Shown here one piece after another: positions 20,851-31,475 of a stretch of 64,000 nt of DNA (position 1 is the first letter of the stretch; each line of letters starts with the position of its first letter). The notes beneath the pieces are model-generated. The model searched no databases. It saw only the letters and a program-made list of their open reading frames with translations, and was not told where the DNA came from. Both the position numbers and the translations under genes were made by a program. The stretch is from Pomphorhynchus laevis (lineage: Eukaryota > Acanthocephala > Palaeacanthocephala > Echinorhynchida > Pomphorhynchidae), in assembly GCA_012934845.2 (NCBI GenBank), contig WNNJ02003079.1, positions 26,155 through 90,154 on the forward strand, written 5' to 3'.

Positions 20851-23010
20851 TAATATGATCAGATATAAGTAAATATATTTCAAAACTAAGCTGTTACCAC
20901 TATTAGAATGAAAAAAGTGTAATTATAATAAAGAATTGAAATTAATATGTAACGATGATATTAGATACTATATAGAAACAGAATGCAATTGCAAAAGTCT
21001 TAATTTTGACAAAATAAATAAACATATATGTACTCAAAATCTAAAATTAATTGAAAATAAGGAATTAAGGAAAATGCTATCAAAAGGGTATAAATATAGA
21101 TTAAATAATAACAACGACAAAAATAAAATTTACAATTCGATATATAATAACTTAAATGATTACTTTAGTGAGCTGATTAATAGTGAAAGCTTAAATATAT
21201 CAAATATAAACATTTGGAAAACTTATATATTAGAAAAAATTAGAGAGACAATGAGAATAACAAACAATTATAAAAGGAAAGATAAAATTAATAAAGATAT
21301 GTATAAAGAACTTACTAAATTAAAGGATAACTATATAATAACAACTATTGATAAAGCTAGTAATAACTTTGTCTTCACATGCAAAAAGCTTTATTATGAT
21401 ATACTGATTAAAGAGGTTAATTCTAATGATTTAAATGTTAATCCAACATATAAACGTAGTGAGTTAAGTTTAGAAACAATTATAACAAGTCACTGTTTTA
21501 TAATTGATAAAAAGGGTATAAAGGTTGAATCAGATAATAAAACTATACCAATATTATATTGGAATCCAAAATTACATAAAAATCCAATAAAACCTGGGTT
21601 CATATGTAGTGCTTTTAAATGTACATTAAAACCACTTTCTGTCTATATGAATAAAATACTTAAAGTAATTAAAGCACATTTTAAAAAATATTGCAAGGTA
21701 ATCGAAATTAATACTGGTATAAAACACTATTTAGTATTAATTCTACAAAAGAATTTTTAGAACAGACAAAAGGAATAAATTTTCAAAATATAAATACATA
21801 CGATTTTAGTACGCTTTATACAAATCTAGATTTAGTAGATATTAAAGAAGCGTTAGTAAAATTAATTAACCTTATATTCGGAAAAATATATACATATATA
21901 TGTTATAATAATTATAACGCCTATCTAACAAAAATTAAACCATCAAATAAATATAAATATATGGATAAAATTGAATTAATAGAATCCTTAAATATTTTGA
22001 TAAATCAAAATTATTTAAAAGTAGGGACATCTATATTTAGACAAGTAAAAGGTGTTCCAATGGGTGGTAATAGTAGCCCAATTATAGCTGACTTGTTTTT
22101 AAGCTTTATAGAATATGAATTTGTTCATAACTGTGTAAAAACTAAATCTAAACAATATAAATATATGAAATATATGTTTCGATACATTGATGATATATGT
22201 GTATTTAATTCTAATAATTTTTATTCAATTAGTGAGCACATTTATCCAGAAAGCCTTATTCTTAACAAAACCAATATTAATGATAAAGAAGGTGTATATC
22301 TAGATATTAACATTAAATTAACATTAACTAAAACTATTATTAATTTATATTGTAAAGATGACATATTTAAATTTACAAGAAACATATTTTTGCATGAGCA
22401 TTCATGCATACCATATAATATAAAATATAATACATTAAATAATGAAATTTTAAGAATTGCAACAATATGTAATGATATTGGCTTTCTTCAAAATCATTTA
22501 AATAATTTAATAGATACATATTTTAAACTAGGTTATTATAAAAATAACATCAAGCAGAAAATAGTAAAATATATAAATCAACACAATAATATAAAGAATA
22601 AATTTAAACTCTTAAGTGGCAAATTTTTATGGATGGATAATAAATAATATACTTTGTATTAGAATAAGATACTAGATAGTTATTTCAGAGGAAATACATC
22701 ATTAGCATGTATTTGGCCCCGCTGCTATGTTGGGTAGATGAGTTAGGGGCCGAAACCTGATAGCATAGCAGTTCCTCCTGATGACCTCTAATTCTTATTC
22801 TGATACAACGTCTGTTATTTATTAGTCAATTCATAAAAATGACGTTTATTTTAAATTTCAATTTTTTATTTTAACTTGATTTAAATTATAGAAAATCTTA
22901 TAACAATTATTAATTTTATTATTTAATTATTAAATTTTGATTTAGCATTATTATGTGTTGTTTATTTTATAATTATATTAAATACGTAGACTCAGTTAGC
23001 TGATTTGATC
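20850..23010 (+). mobile_element. Permuted Penelope-like element copy b (RT and 3' end, lacks GIY-YIG)
   Basis: 5'-truncated copy starting around CAGATATAAGTAAATATAT. Two long frames (20,936-21,760 and 21,961-22,647) encode nearly the same protein as the copy at 12-14 kb: KLHKNPIKPGF, DFSTLYTNLDL, VKGVPMGGNSSPIIADLFL, RYIDDICVF, and a GKFLWMDNK end. About one break lies between the two frames. The nuclease domain is absent by truncation and none follows the RT. The 3' UTR carries the structured block at 22,661-22,801 and ends near 23,010 with the shared 3' terminus. Near identity to the first copy implies recent activity. Confidence 0.88.
22661..22801 (+). ncRNA. PLE 3' UTR structured RNA, copy 2
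   Basis: Same fold as at 13,824: outer AGAATAAGA/TCTTATTCT helix, hairpin ATACAT/ATGTAT, CTGCTATG/CATAGCAG helix, and the GGCCCC/GGGGCC pseudoknot before GAAAC. It is almost identical to copy 1, with small changes in the outer left arm. Confidence 0.6.
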
Positions 23011-24045
23011 ATTTAGCTGACCAAATCAGCTATATTGGTCGACATATATTGGTCGTAACAAACATGGATTGAAAAAATGCATTGAACACCATATAACATT
23101 GAATAGGAGCTATATCATACCATTTACTTCTTTTAGATCACAAGTTAATTAAAATATAATGTTAGTAGCTATTGCATATCATAAGTTTAATTTTGATAAA
23201 GCTTTCTCCATTTATTAATTATCATGTGTTATACAGAAGGCCCTTTTTAACAAAAATAGGATTATAATTTGATGATTTCAATTAAAAATATCATATCAAT
23301 TTTAATCATTAATTAATATTTCTTTATATATAGATTCATAGAGAAATAATGTTACATCTGCTTATTATTATGCCTAAATAAGAAGAATTTAATTTGTTCT
23401 TTCAATAGCAATATAATTATTTTCTATTTTGATGTTTCGATGCAGTTTCGATGCAATTAATTTTAAAGCTAATTTGTGCGATTATAACATTATAACATAA
23501 GGAGTGTTTACATTTTTTGTGAAACTTTCTGGTAACTATCATATTACCTTACGACATTCAGTGAATCAATTCCAAATAATATTTTACTTTGGACAGGTAA
23601 ACTTTAGAAAATATTCATTTTATATGAATATGCTATTAGTAAACGTATCAAAATATATTTTTGTATATTACTTATCATTTAAAAATACTAATAATATACA
23701 AAACAGTTATTTGATCTAATTATTGTATCAGAATGTATTTTATTTTCTTCAGGGTAAATTTTAAAAGCATTTTAAAGAAGCAATACACTGGAAAAATGCT
23801 TGCAATTTTTAATGTACGACTAATTTGATTAATAAATTATCAACATAATTGTTTATAATTCATTAAATTAATAAATTACAGTAAAGCAATCTGATGTTAG
23901 ATGGCTTTAGTGAGTGTAAAAATACACATGAAACAAACAATATATTTGAATGTCTTGATTTACTAGCGTGATTTAAGTTTGTCCCGGGCTCTGGATCGGT
24001 CATAAGACAACCAATTCAGCATGGTGACATTTAATTTAGATGTAT
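23011..24045. other. AT-rich non-coding stretch between PLE-b and LINE array
   Basis: Starts with a short inverted repeat at the PLE end (arms 22,997-23,007 and 23,022-23,032). No gene recognised. A 71-codon frame at 23,504-23,719 has no family resemblance. Confidence 0.45.
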
Positions 24046-24467
24046 CAACATGAATTTAATAATAATAAAGATTTTATAAATAATAAAGAATAAATAACAG
24101 ATAACAAGGGTCAACAGTTTAAGATAAGACTGACAATGAAATCTTAATTATTCTTCTGGATCCTCTTAGTCTTCACACCATTATTCAGGCCTCAAATCCA
24201 TGGGGATCTAAGCCCCAACCGATCCAACACGCCGCCTTCCGACTGAACCACCCGGGGTCTTTCACCCCCCCCCGAAGAATCCAATCGGTGCGGACTATGC
24301 TGGGTAAACGAGAGACGAGGAGCTTCAGGAACCTTAGTCTTTGCTCTGGGGGACATCCTTTTGAAAAGAAGACTTATCCCGTATAGCCCAGGTGCCCCCA
24401 AAGGCGCACCTGGGTTTTCCCTTTCAACGACAAATGTTGGCCCGTTTCAGAGCCCACCTAGCTTTCT

Positions 24468-25520
24468 TCAGGATACGCGTTTAAGTCTATCCAGGTCGGC
24501 TTTCGCCGACCAGTTCACCGAAACGGTGAACCCTAGGTATTTTACTCGACTTGTGAAGGTAAGGAGTGGTTCAGAGGCAAATATGGATGAGAGCGCAAAT
24601 AGTGCTAGTCTCTTAAGTTTTTTCTTCATCGCAAAGGAGTCATGAAAAACTACCACCTGCGATTTTGCGGAGTTTAAAATAAGATTTGATTGGGGTAGCT
24701 GGTCTTTTAATCTTGAAAAGAAACGGCTGATGTCGGAGACTACATCTTTACACCCGCGTCCAGTGAACAGGGCTGTGGTGTCATCAGCGTACACCACTAG
24801 ACGTTGTTCACGTTTAAATATTTTAAATAGAATAATTGAGGCAGCAAGATATAAGATTGGAGAAAGTGGTGAACCTTGAGGCACACCCGTAATAGGGTAG
24901 AACTGACGCGCATCAGGGTCGTCTTCATAATAAAATCGCTTGGTGTACAACAGTATCTCCACCCTATTAACAATTCTCGCAGGCAACCCGAGAGACCTGA
25001 GAGAAGAGATAACAAATAGAATGGAGATGCGGTCAAATGCAGCGGAAAAATCAAGGAAAACAGACACAGCTAGCTGATGACTGTTCTCCTGACAAAGCTG
25101 ATGCACTTCACTAACTGCTGAATAGACCGAGCGACTTTTGACCAACTCATGGAAACCAGGTGTGATTAAGTTTCGCCTAATCGAATGATCGCGGATTCTA
25201 CGTGCAAGCGCTTTTTCGTAGATCGATACGAGGGAATTTTGAATCGAAATGGGCCGCAGATCTTTAGGACAAGAGACCGGATACTTTTTTGGAATAAAAA
25301 TTCTCTTGCTAATGTTGATGCCGGCCACATCGGATGGGGTGGCTAATAGCATTGTGACGGCCACCTCCCTTCTTTGATCGGCTGTCAATAGCTGACAGAC
25401 ACGAGAAGAGAGTGGAGCGACGGATTTGAAGGTGCCCGGAAGAGGCCCCCAGGCGTTGAGAATATCTGTGACAGATAAGTTTCTACCTCTGAAGTCTCCC
25501 CAGGGCAGGATTGGTTGCAA
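24468..25520 (-). CDS. LINE-A copy A reverse transcriptase
   Basis: A 350-codon open frame. Visible boxes: NISKRIFIPKKYPVSCPKDL and RPISIQNSLVSIYEKALARR (RT boxes 1-2), FHELVKSRSVYSAVSEV, VSVFLDFSAAFDRISI (catalytic Asp), PITGVPQGSPLSPILYLAA, LVVYADDTTALFTG (catalytic DD), LPQSNLILNSAKSQVV, and VKYLGFTVSVNW. Compared with copy C it has ESVK-type changes in the template-grip motif (HELVKSRS for HGFVKGRS). The frame ends early and the C-terminal segment continues in another phase down to about 24,200. Confidence 0.85.
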   Translation of the reverse strand: MQPILPWGDFRGRNLSVTDILNAWGPLPGTFKSVAPLSSRVCQLLTADQRREVAVTMLLATPSDVAGINISKRIFIPKKYPVSCPKDLRPISIQNSLVSIYEKALARRIRDHSIRRNLITPGFHELVKSRSVYSAVSEVHQLCQENSHQLAVSVFLDFSAAFDRISILFVISSLRSLGLPARIVNRVEILLYTKRFYYEDDPDARQFYPITGVPQGSPLSPILYLAASIILFKIFKREQRLVVYADDTTALFTGRGCKDVVSDISRFFSRLKDQLPQSNLILNSAKSQVVVFHDSFAMKKKLKRLALFALSSIFASEPLLTFTSRVKYLGFTVSVNWSAKADLDRLKRVS

Positions 25521-26376
25521 GGTTTGTCGGAGTGGGATTGTATAAGTGACCTTTATAGGTAGTCGATAAAATCGCGGTAGCTTGCGAAGAGAGGTAGGAA
25601 TTAAATTTGGTTAAACTCTCATTACCAATTCGGGGGAAGCGTTGGATAGCTGCCTGGAAGAAAGCCACTCTGATCGGGTCAAAGTGGAATCTTCTACGAA
25701 GCAGCGTATCCTCTTCTAACCGCCAGCGAATTAGATCATGAGAGGTGGACAGATGTTGTCGCGACTGCTCCGTACAGAAGGGTTTTAGCAACCACTTCTC
25801 ATGGAGCAGTAATAAGTCGAGGAGTGAATTCGTTGATATGCAATGAAAAGTGGGTGACGGTGGTTTATGAATAAGATAACCATTCCTGGCTCTGCGGGGT
25901 GCAGCATTAATCCAACGACCAGTTCTGTCGTTGAAGTCACCTAGTACCATGTCGTAGCCGCTATCAATAATACCATCCAGTAGGGTATGATTCTTGTGAA
26001 TCTCCCCTGAACGGTTTATTACATTGGCTAGACTGAGGCGTTTACCGTTCTTAACGAGTGAAACTACCAAACAAGACAAGGCTGGACAAGAGTAATTTAT
26101 CAGGAGGGAGGACCTTAAAGAGCACTTAACTAAGGTCAAGAGTCCTTGAGATGAAGATGAGTGAGGTGGGGTTATGTACGGAGTATAGTGGGAACAAATT
26201 TGCTTTGGGATGAATCGAGTAATGTCCTGGGAGAGATGGATAGACCGCGTCTCCTGAAGGACTATAACATCTGCGTCTCTACCAGATAAAAGTCTAAGGG
26301 CAGAAGCACCTCCCGAATTCCACTGAATGATATTCAGTGAAAAAGGCTCGGGTTTACTCACCATTGTGTCAGACAA
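25483..26376 (-). CDS. LINE-A copy A AP-endonuclease
   Basis: A 297-codon frame. It begins FSLNIIQWNSGGASALRLL (nuclease motif I, N of WNSGG), DVIVLQETRSIHL (motif with catalytic Glu), GLLTLVKCSLRSSLLI, YDMVLGDFNDRTGRWINA (GDFN metal site), NSLLDLLLLHEKW, and STSHDLIRWRL (SHD terminal His-Asp). All canonical APE residues are visible. The nuclease nicks target DNA to expose a 3' OH. The frame loses its normal continuation into the RT because of the internal deletion. Confidence 0.85.
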   Translation of the reverse strand: MSDTMVSKPEPFSLNIIQWNSGGASALRLLSGRDADVIVLQETRSIHLSQDITRFIPKQICSHYTPYITPPHSSSSQGLLTLVKCSLRSSLLINYSCPALSCLVVSLVKNGKRLSLANVINRSGEIHKNHTLLDGIIDSGYDMVLGDFNDRTGRWINAAPRRARNGYLIHKPPSPTFHCISTNSLLDLLLLHEKWLLKPFCTEQSRQHLSTSHDLIRWRLEEDTLLRRRFHFDPIRVAFFQAAIQRFPRIGNESLTKFNSYLSSQATAILSTTYKGHLYNPTPTNLATNPALGRLQR

Positions 26377-26563
26377 GTTGGACGGGGGCAGCCAACCTAG
26401 ACAGAGCTAGGTGCAGGAGGGTTGCCCCTCCCGCCACTAGCCCAATCCAGGGTCAGAGCCCCCTGGGCAATATCATCATTTCCCAACGAGGTGGCAACTT
26501 TATCATGCAGCAATTTCCCCATCTTAAGGGGAGGAACCGTTCGTGTTGAGGCACAACGTTTTT

Positions 26564-27496
26564 TTATTTAGGCCTCACCATAGCTGGCTCCAACGGCACT
26601 GAGGCTGAACCAAGGAAAGCCGTCAGAAGGGGGGCCATCATTCTCTTTATCTGTGCCAAAATAACTTTCTTATTATTGCCAATTAGAGATAATATGTCCG
26701 AGTTTGACATTCTGTCTGCCGGCGCAGAAACGGATGCGTAGTCTTTTGAAGTAGGGGTCGACTTGGCAGAGAATCTTCTTTGATAGTCTTTGAAGATTCG
26801 GCAGCGTCGCGACCACGCGGGGTGGTCTCCCCCGCAATTGATACAGGCAGGAGGGGTCACACACCTCCCCCTTAGACATATTATCGCATGAAGTAAGTCC
26901 ACAAAGTGCCCCCAGCTGTGGCATAGGTTGCAATGTTAATAAGTAAACGAGTCTTGATCAACCAGGGTAAACCTTAAGTTATACCCCAGAAAGGGGTTAA
27001 TTGCGGCCTCGGATAACAACAAAGCATTGTCTAAATCTGCCGTACAAAAGGCAATCAGGAGTACATCTCCTCTCTTCGACTTAAGCCCTCTTATTGATTC
27101 CAATTTATAGGTCTTCTGAAGGAGGTCAAAATCTTCTTCTTTGAGGCGAGGAGGGTAGTTCGTAATTTTGAGGGTCGCCTAAATAGGCTTTAACAATAAC
27201 GTTCCTATGTGGAATAGGCTCTTCTTGAAAAACTGTTCGTAGGCTTCCAGCAGAGCAGGGGAAGCAAATGAAACTTTGACAGTGTTTACATACGTTCTCA
27301 CAGAATTAAAGACTATTCTATCGGGGTAGTCTTTAACGAAGGTACGGAGAAAGACAGTAAATAATCTGTGCCTTTCGATATGTTTTGTAGCTGAGATAAA
27401 CGCTAAATTATTAAGTTTTGGAATAAGGGAAAGTTCCCCCGAGTCAGATGCTGAGTTAGAAACAAATTTACTAACCATAGGATTGTTGATTGTCAT
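26564..27496 (-). pseudogene. LINE-A copy A ORF1 (CCHC nucleic-acid-binding protein), frameshifted
   Basis: 27,496-27,179 encodes the N-terminal ORF1 region (ELSLIPKLNNLAFISATKHIERHRLFTVFLRTF). A later frame (26,902-26,564) encodes the last zinc knuckle CINCGGDHPAWSRRC and a C-terminal tail. The middle is split by frame changes. In the family ORF1 binds element RNA and acts as a chaperone. Confidence 0.65.
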
Positions 27497-27767
27497 TGTA
27501 GAAGTAGAAAGTATATCTTTTTCGAGAGATTCCGTTCCAAAATCGAAGATTTCTGAAGCATTTTTGCAGGAGCTTTAATGCTCCGACGCACACAAAACGT
27601 TGTTACTTGTACACATTTTTCAGGCCAACATGAATTTAGTAAGTAAGTAAGTAAGGGTTTTATTAATAACTATATAACTGATAAAAACTTAAGAAACAAA
27701 AACATGCAAAAGACAACTTAAAATAGAAACTGTTCACGACGTGTATTTTGGAATCTTCAACTTATAT

Positions 27768-29832
27768 TCACGGCCTCAGGTCCAGAGGGATCTGAGCCCC
27801 TCGGCCACACCAGCGCGCCGCCCTCTGACTGAACCATTCGGGGTCTCTCACACACCTAAGAGTCCAGTCAAGGCGGACTATGGTTGGTAATCTCGAGATG
27901 AGGAGCTTGAGAAACCTTAGTCTTTGTTCTGGGGGACGTCCTCGTGAGAAGAAGACTAATCCCGAGATAGCCCAAGTACCCCAGAGGCGCACTTGGGTTA
28001 TCCCATTCAATGACAGATGCTGGGCCCGTTTCAGAGCCCACCTAGCTTTCTTCAGGATACGTTTAAGTCTATCCAGGTCAGCTTTCGCCGACCAATTCAC
28101 CGTAACGGTGAACCCCAGATATTTTACTCGACTCGTGAAGATGGGGAGTGGTTGATGCTGCAAAATGGAGGAGAGTGTAGAGAGTGCTAGTCTCTTAAGT
28201 TTCTTTTTGGTGGCAGGAACGCCATTAAAGACAAACACCTGTGATTTAGAGGAGTTTAAAATAAGATTGGATGGGGGCAACTGATCTTTTAATCTTAAAA
28301 AGAAACGGCTGATGTCAGAGATTACATCTTTGCACCTGCGTCCAGAGAACAAGGCTGTGGTATCATCAGCATATACCACTAGATGTTGATCACGTTTAAA
28401 ATTCTTGAATAATACAATGGATGCAGCAAGATATAAGATAGGAGAAAGTGGGGATCCTTGAGGTACACCTGTAATAGGGTAGAACTGACGCGCATCAGGG
28501 TCGTCTTCATAGTAGAACCGCTTGGTGTACAACAATATCTCCACCCTGTTAACAATTCTCGCAGGCAACCCAAGGGACCTGAGAGAGGAGATAACGAAGG
28601 GAATGGAGATCCGGTCAAATGCAGCTGAAAAATCAAGAAAAACAGCCACAGCAAGCTGATGACTATTATCCTGACAAAACTGATGCACTTCACCAATTGC
28701 TGAATGGACCGAGCGCCCTTTGACAAACCCATGAAAACTCGGTGGGATCAAATTACGCCTACATAAATGAACGCGGATTCTACGCGCAAGCGCTTTCTCG
28801 TAGATGGATATGAGGGCGTTTTGAATCGAGATGGGCCGCAGATCTTTAGGACAAGTGATTAATCTCTTTTTAGGTAAAAAAAACTCGACGGCTGATGTTG
28901 ATTTCCGCTATGTCAGACGGGGAGGCTAATAGCATTGTGATGGCGACCTCCTTTCTCTGACTGTATGTCAAAAGCTGACAGACACGAGTGGTGAGTGGCG
29001 CGTGGGATTTGGAGGTGCCCGGGAGTGGTCCCCAGGAGTTAAGGATATCTGTAACAGACAAGTCCCTACTCCTGAAGTCACACCAAGGCGGGATTGGTTG
29101 GGGAGAATGAGTGGCTCCATAATTGTGTAAGGAAAGTGACTCCTCTAAAACTTTGTCAAGGCCTATGCTACCAATCCAAACCAAGGCTCTATCCTTCCAG
29201 CAAACAAATTTCTCCTTCTTGAATATCTTCCAGAAGGAAGCCTGAGAAGGGTTTTGGTGAGCAATGCTTGCCCTATCCCTGCTCAGCTGGAGCCTATATC
29301 TAGAGCTCCAATATTCATTCGAGAGGATATGTCTGGCGGAAACAGAGAGATTGGGAAGGTGCAACATTTTAGCTAGGACCTTGAGCTTTGTTGGAGTAGG
29401 ATTGTATATTCGACCTTTGTAGGTAGTCGAAAGGATCGCGGTAGCTTGCGATGAGAGGTAGGAATTAAATTCGGTCAAACTCTCAATTCCAATTCTGGGG
29501 AAGAGTTGGATAGCTGCCTGAAAGAAGGCCACTCTAATAGGATCAAAGTGAAACCTTCTTCTAAGCAACGTATCGTCCTCTAGCCGCCAGCGAATTAGGT
29601 CATGAGAGGTGGTCTGTTGTTGACGCGACTGCTCGGTGCAAATGGGTTTCAACAACCACATCTTATGTAGCAGTAATATGTCGAGGAGAGAATTTGTTGT
29701 AGAGCAATGAAAGGTTGGGGAAGGTGGTTTATGAATAAGATAGTCGATCCTTGCTCTGCGGAGTGCTGCATTAATCCAACGACCAGTTCTGTCGTTGAAG
29801 TCACCAAGTAACATGTCATAACCGCTCCCCAA
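27768..29832 (-). pseudogene. LINE-A copy B endonuclease end and reverse transcriptase (ORF2)
   Basis: The frame at 28,870-29,832 contains YDMLLGDFNDRTGRWINA, TSHDLIRWRL and the long linker to RT (KVLAKMLHLPNLSVSARHIL, LSVTDILNSWGPLPGTS). The frame at 27,768-28,751 contains IPPSFHGFVKGRSVHSA, FLDFSAAFDRISIPF, GVPQGSPLSPILYLAA, LVVYADDTTALFSGRR, VKYLGFTVTVNW, LWGTWAISGLVFFSRG and the PEQRLRFLKLL end. The RT active site is intact in this piece, but about 120 bases between the two frames are out of phase, so no complete ORF2 protein can be read. Confidence 0.85.
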
Positions 29833-30226
29833 TATTTGATCCAGGAGGTCACGGTTTTTGTGAATTTCTCCTGGCCGAATATAGACATTGGCTATGCTTA
29901 TACGCTTACCGTTCTTACAAAGTGATATAGCTAAACAAGATAGGGCTGGACAAGAGTAGTTTAATAGGAGGGATGATCTTAAGGAGCTTTTTACTAGGGT
30001 TAAAAGACCTTGTGATGAAGAGGAGTGAGGGGGGTTATGTAAGGAGTAAAGTGGGTGTATATGTGCATAGGGATAAATCGAGTAATATCCTGGGGAGACG
30101 GTTAGACCGCGTCTCCTGAAGGACTATAACATCGGCATCTCTACCAGATAGAAGGCTAAGGGCGGAAGCACCTCCCGAATTCCACTGAAGGATATTCAGT
30201 GAAAAAGGTCCTTGATTACTTCCCAT
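29640..30226 (-). pseudogene. LINE-A copy B AP-endonuclease N-terminal part
   Basis: 30,226-30,035 encodes FSLNILQWNSGGASALSLL and DVIVLQETRSNRL, the first nuclease motifs. The part up to GDFND continues in another phase (29,888-29,649). It belongs to ORF2 of copy B, directly after ORF1. Confidence 0.75.
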
Positions 30227-30260
30227 TGCGTAAGTGTTACCGAAGTGGGACGCCCTCCAC

Positions 30261-31455
30261 CTAGTCGCAACTAGAGGCGGAAAAGTCGCCTTTACCGCTT
30301 CCCGTCACGACAAATGGAGTCGCTTGCCCACGGGCGATATCTTCATTTCCCTCGTTAGCCATAGCCCAAATCGAATCCTTCCGAGCAAGCTTCAGAGCGG
30401 CTATGCTTAGCGCTGACCCGTTTCGTTTCTTAGATTTTGGTGGCTTCTTAATATTGTTGGTCTTCCCAGAAGGAGGAGAACGGAAGGATTCCGCTAATTG
30501 ACCCACCAATTTTTGGACCAATTTTTCAAGTTGAATCATTGATGCCTGATGCTACATTTCAATAAGTTTAAGAATTTCTGTGTCCGGCATCCTGTCGTCA
30601 TTCTTGTTAGACGATACAGCTTCCACGAAGCTAGTCGGTTTTGCTGTTACACCCCTGTGTCTCTTTTGGTACGCCTTAAAGATTTTACATTTTTTTGACC
30701 ATGCGGGGTGCTCACCACCGCAGTTTGCGCAAAATGGCTTACTTTCGCACTTCTCAGGATGTATAGCAGTTGTACCACACACGCCGCACTTATGTGGTAA
30801 AGAACATCCAGTGGACCAATGCCCCCACTGATGACAATTGTTGCAGTGAGGGTACGTTAGTGAGTCGGTTTCGATTATTGAAAATCTCAAATTATACCCC
30901 ATAAAAGGATTGCATGTTGAAATCGATAGTTTTAGAGCTTCATCAACCGGGGCATTGCAGAACGCAACGGGAATGGGGAAGCCTTTAATCCCTTTTATAA
31001 AGCGCACGTTAGAGATTTTGTAATCAGTTTCTAGGGCTGATATATCTTCTTCTGAAATGTATGTGGGCATATTATTTATCTTGCCAGGATTGGTTTGGAA
31101 GCAATTATGCCTTGTTCCGAATGCTGTTTTTTAAAGTAGTCTACGTACGACATTGCGAGATCAGGAGTGCAGAATGAGATTTTAATCTCAGATTCATAAT
31201 ATTTAATCGCATTGAACAATATCCTTTTTTAAATCGATGAGCAAAGCCTCTTATAAAAACATTGAACATGTTCTGCCTTTCCAGAGGCACCAAAAGTCTG
31301 ATAATCACCAGGTTGGATAATTTTGGTACCGGGGGAAGTTCACCCTCCGGAATATATTCAAGAGAACCTAAATCTCCACTTACCTCGTTTATTGCATTGG
31401 CAGGAAAATTAGTTTTCATTGAGTTCTTTGAACGCTCCGACATGCTAAATTTACT
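30261..31455 (-). CDS. LINE-A copy B ORF1: CCHC zinc-knuckle protein
   Basis: The start MSKFSMSERSKNSMKTNF lies at about 31,455, followed by PEGELPPVPKLSNLVIIRLL, conserved in all ORF1 copies here. The frame at 30,552-31,070 holds three zinc knuckles: CNNCHQWGHWSTGC (Cx2Cx4Hx4C), CGVCGTTAIHPEKC and CANCGGEHPAWSKKC (Cx2Cx3Hx6C). This trio is typical of ORF1 in Jockey/I/R1-group LINEs. The downstream frame 30,539-30,261 (VQKLVGQLAESF; PKSKKRNGS) is a basic C-terminal tail in another phase. At least two frame breaks exist, near 31,130 and 30,545. Confidence 0.8.
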
Positions 31456-31475
31456 CATTTTTTGACATGAATTTC

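Larger units (their letters stand above)
24059..27625 (-). mobile_element. LINE-A copy A, internally deleted
   Basis: Minus-strand copy with 5' UTR (about 27,625-27,497), ORF1 (27,496 to about 26,564), endonuclease (26,376-25,483) and RT (25,520-24,240), then a 3' UTR ending in a TTATTATTATT-type tail at 24,059. At about 25,525-25,535 the sequence jumps from the CCCACTCCGACAAA block (end of YNPTPT) to CCAATCCTGCCC (PILPWGDF). About 300 bp of the endonuclease-RT linker seen in copies B and C is missing. It is flanked by CAACATGAATTTA on both sides. Frameshifts also occur near the RT end. Confidence 0.85.
27639..31464 (-). mobile_element. LINE-A copy B, full length, several breaks
   Basis: Complete order on the minus strand: 5' UTR from 31,464, ORF1 (31,455 to about 30,261), endonuclease (30,226-29,650), linker and RT (29,832-27,768), 3' UTR, and a tail of four to five CTTA units (TAAG on the plus strand at 27,639-27,655). 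It is flanked by ACATGAATTT at 27,628 and 31,465. ORF2 is divided into at least three frames. The tail repeat differs from the TTA type in copies A and C. Confidence 0.87.

Noticed and set aside
23504-23719. 71-codon open frame in the PLE/LINE spacer
   Set aside because: No recognisable domain, AT-driven composition, no supporting context.
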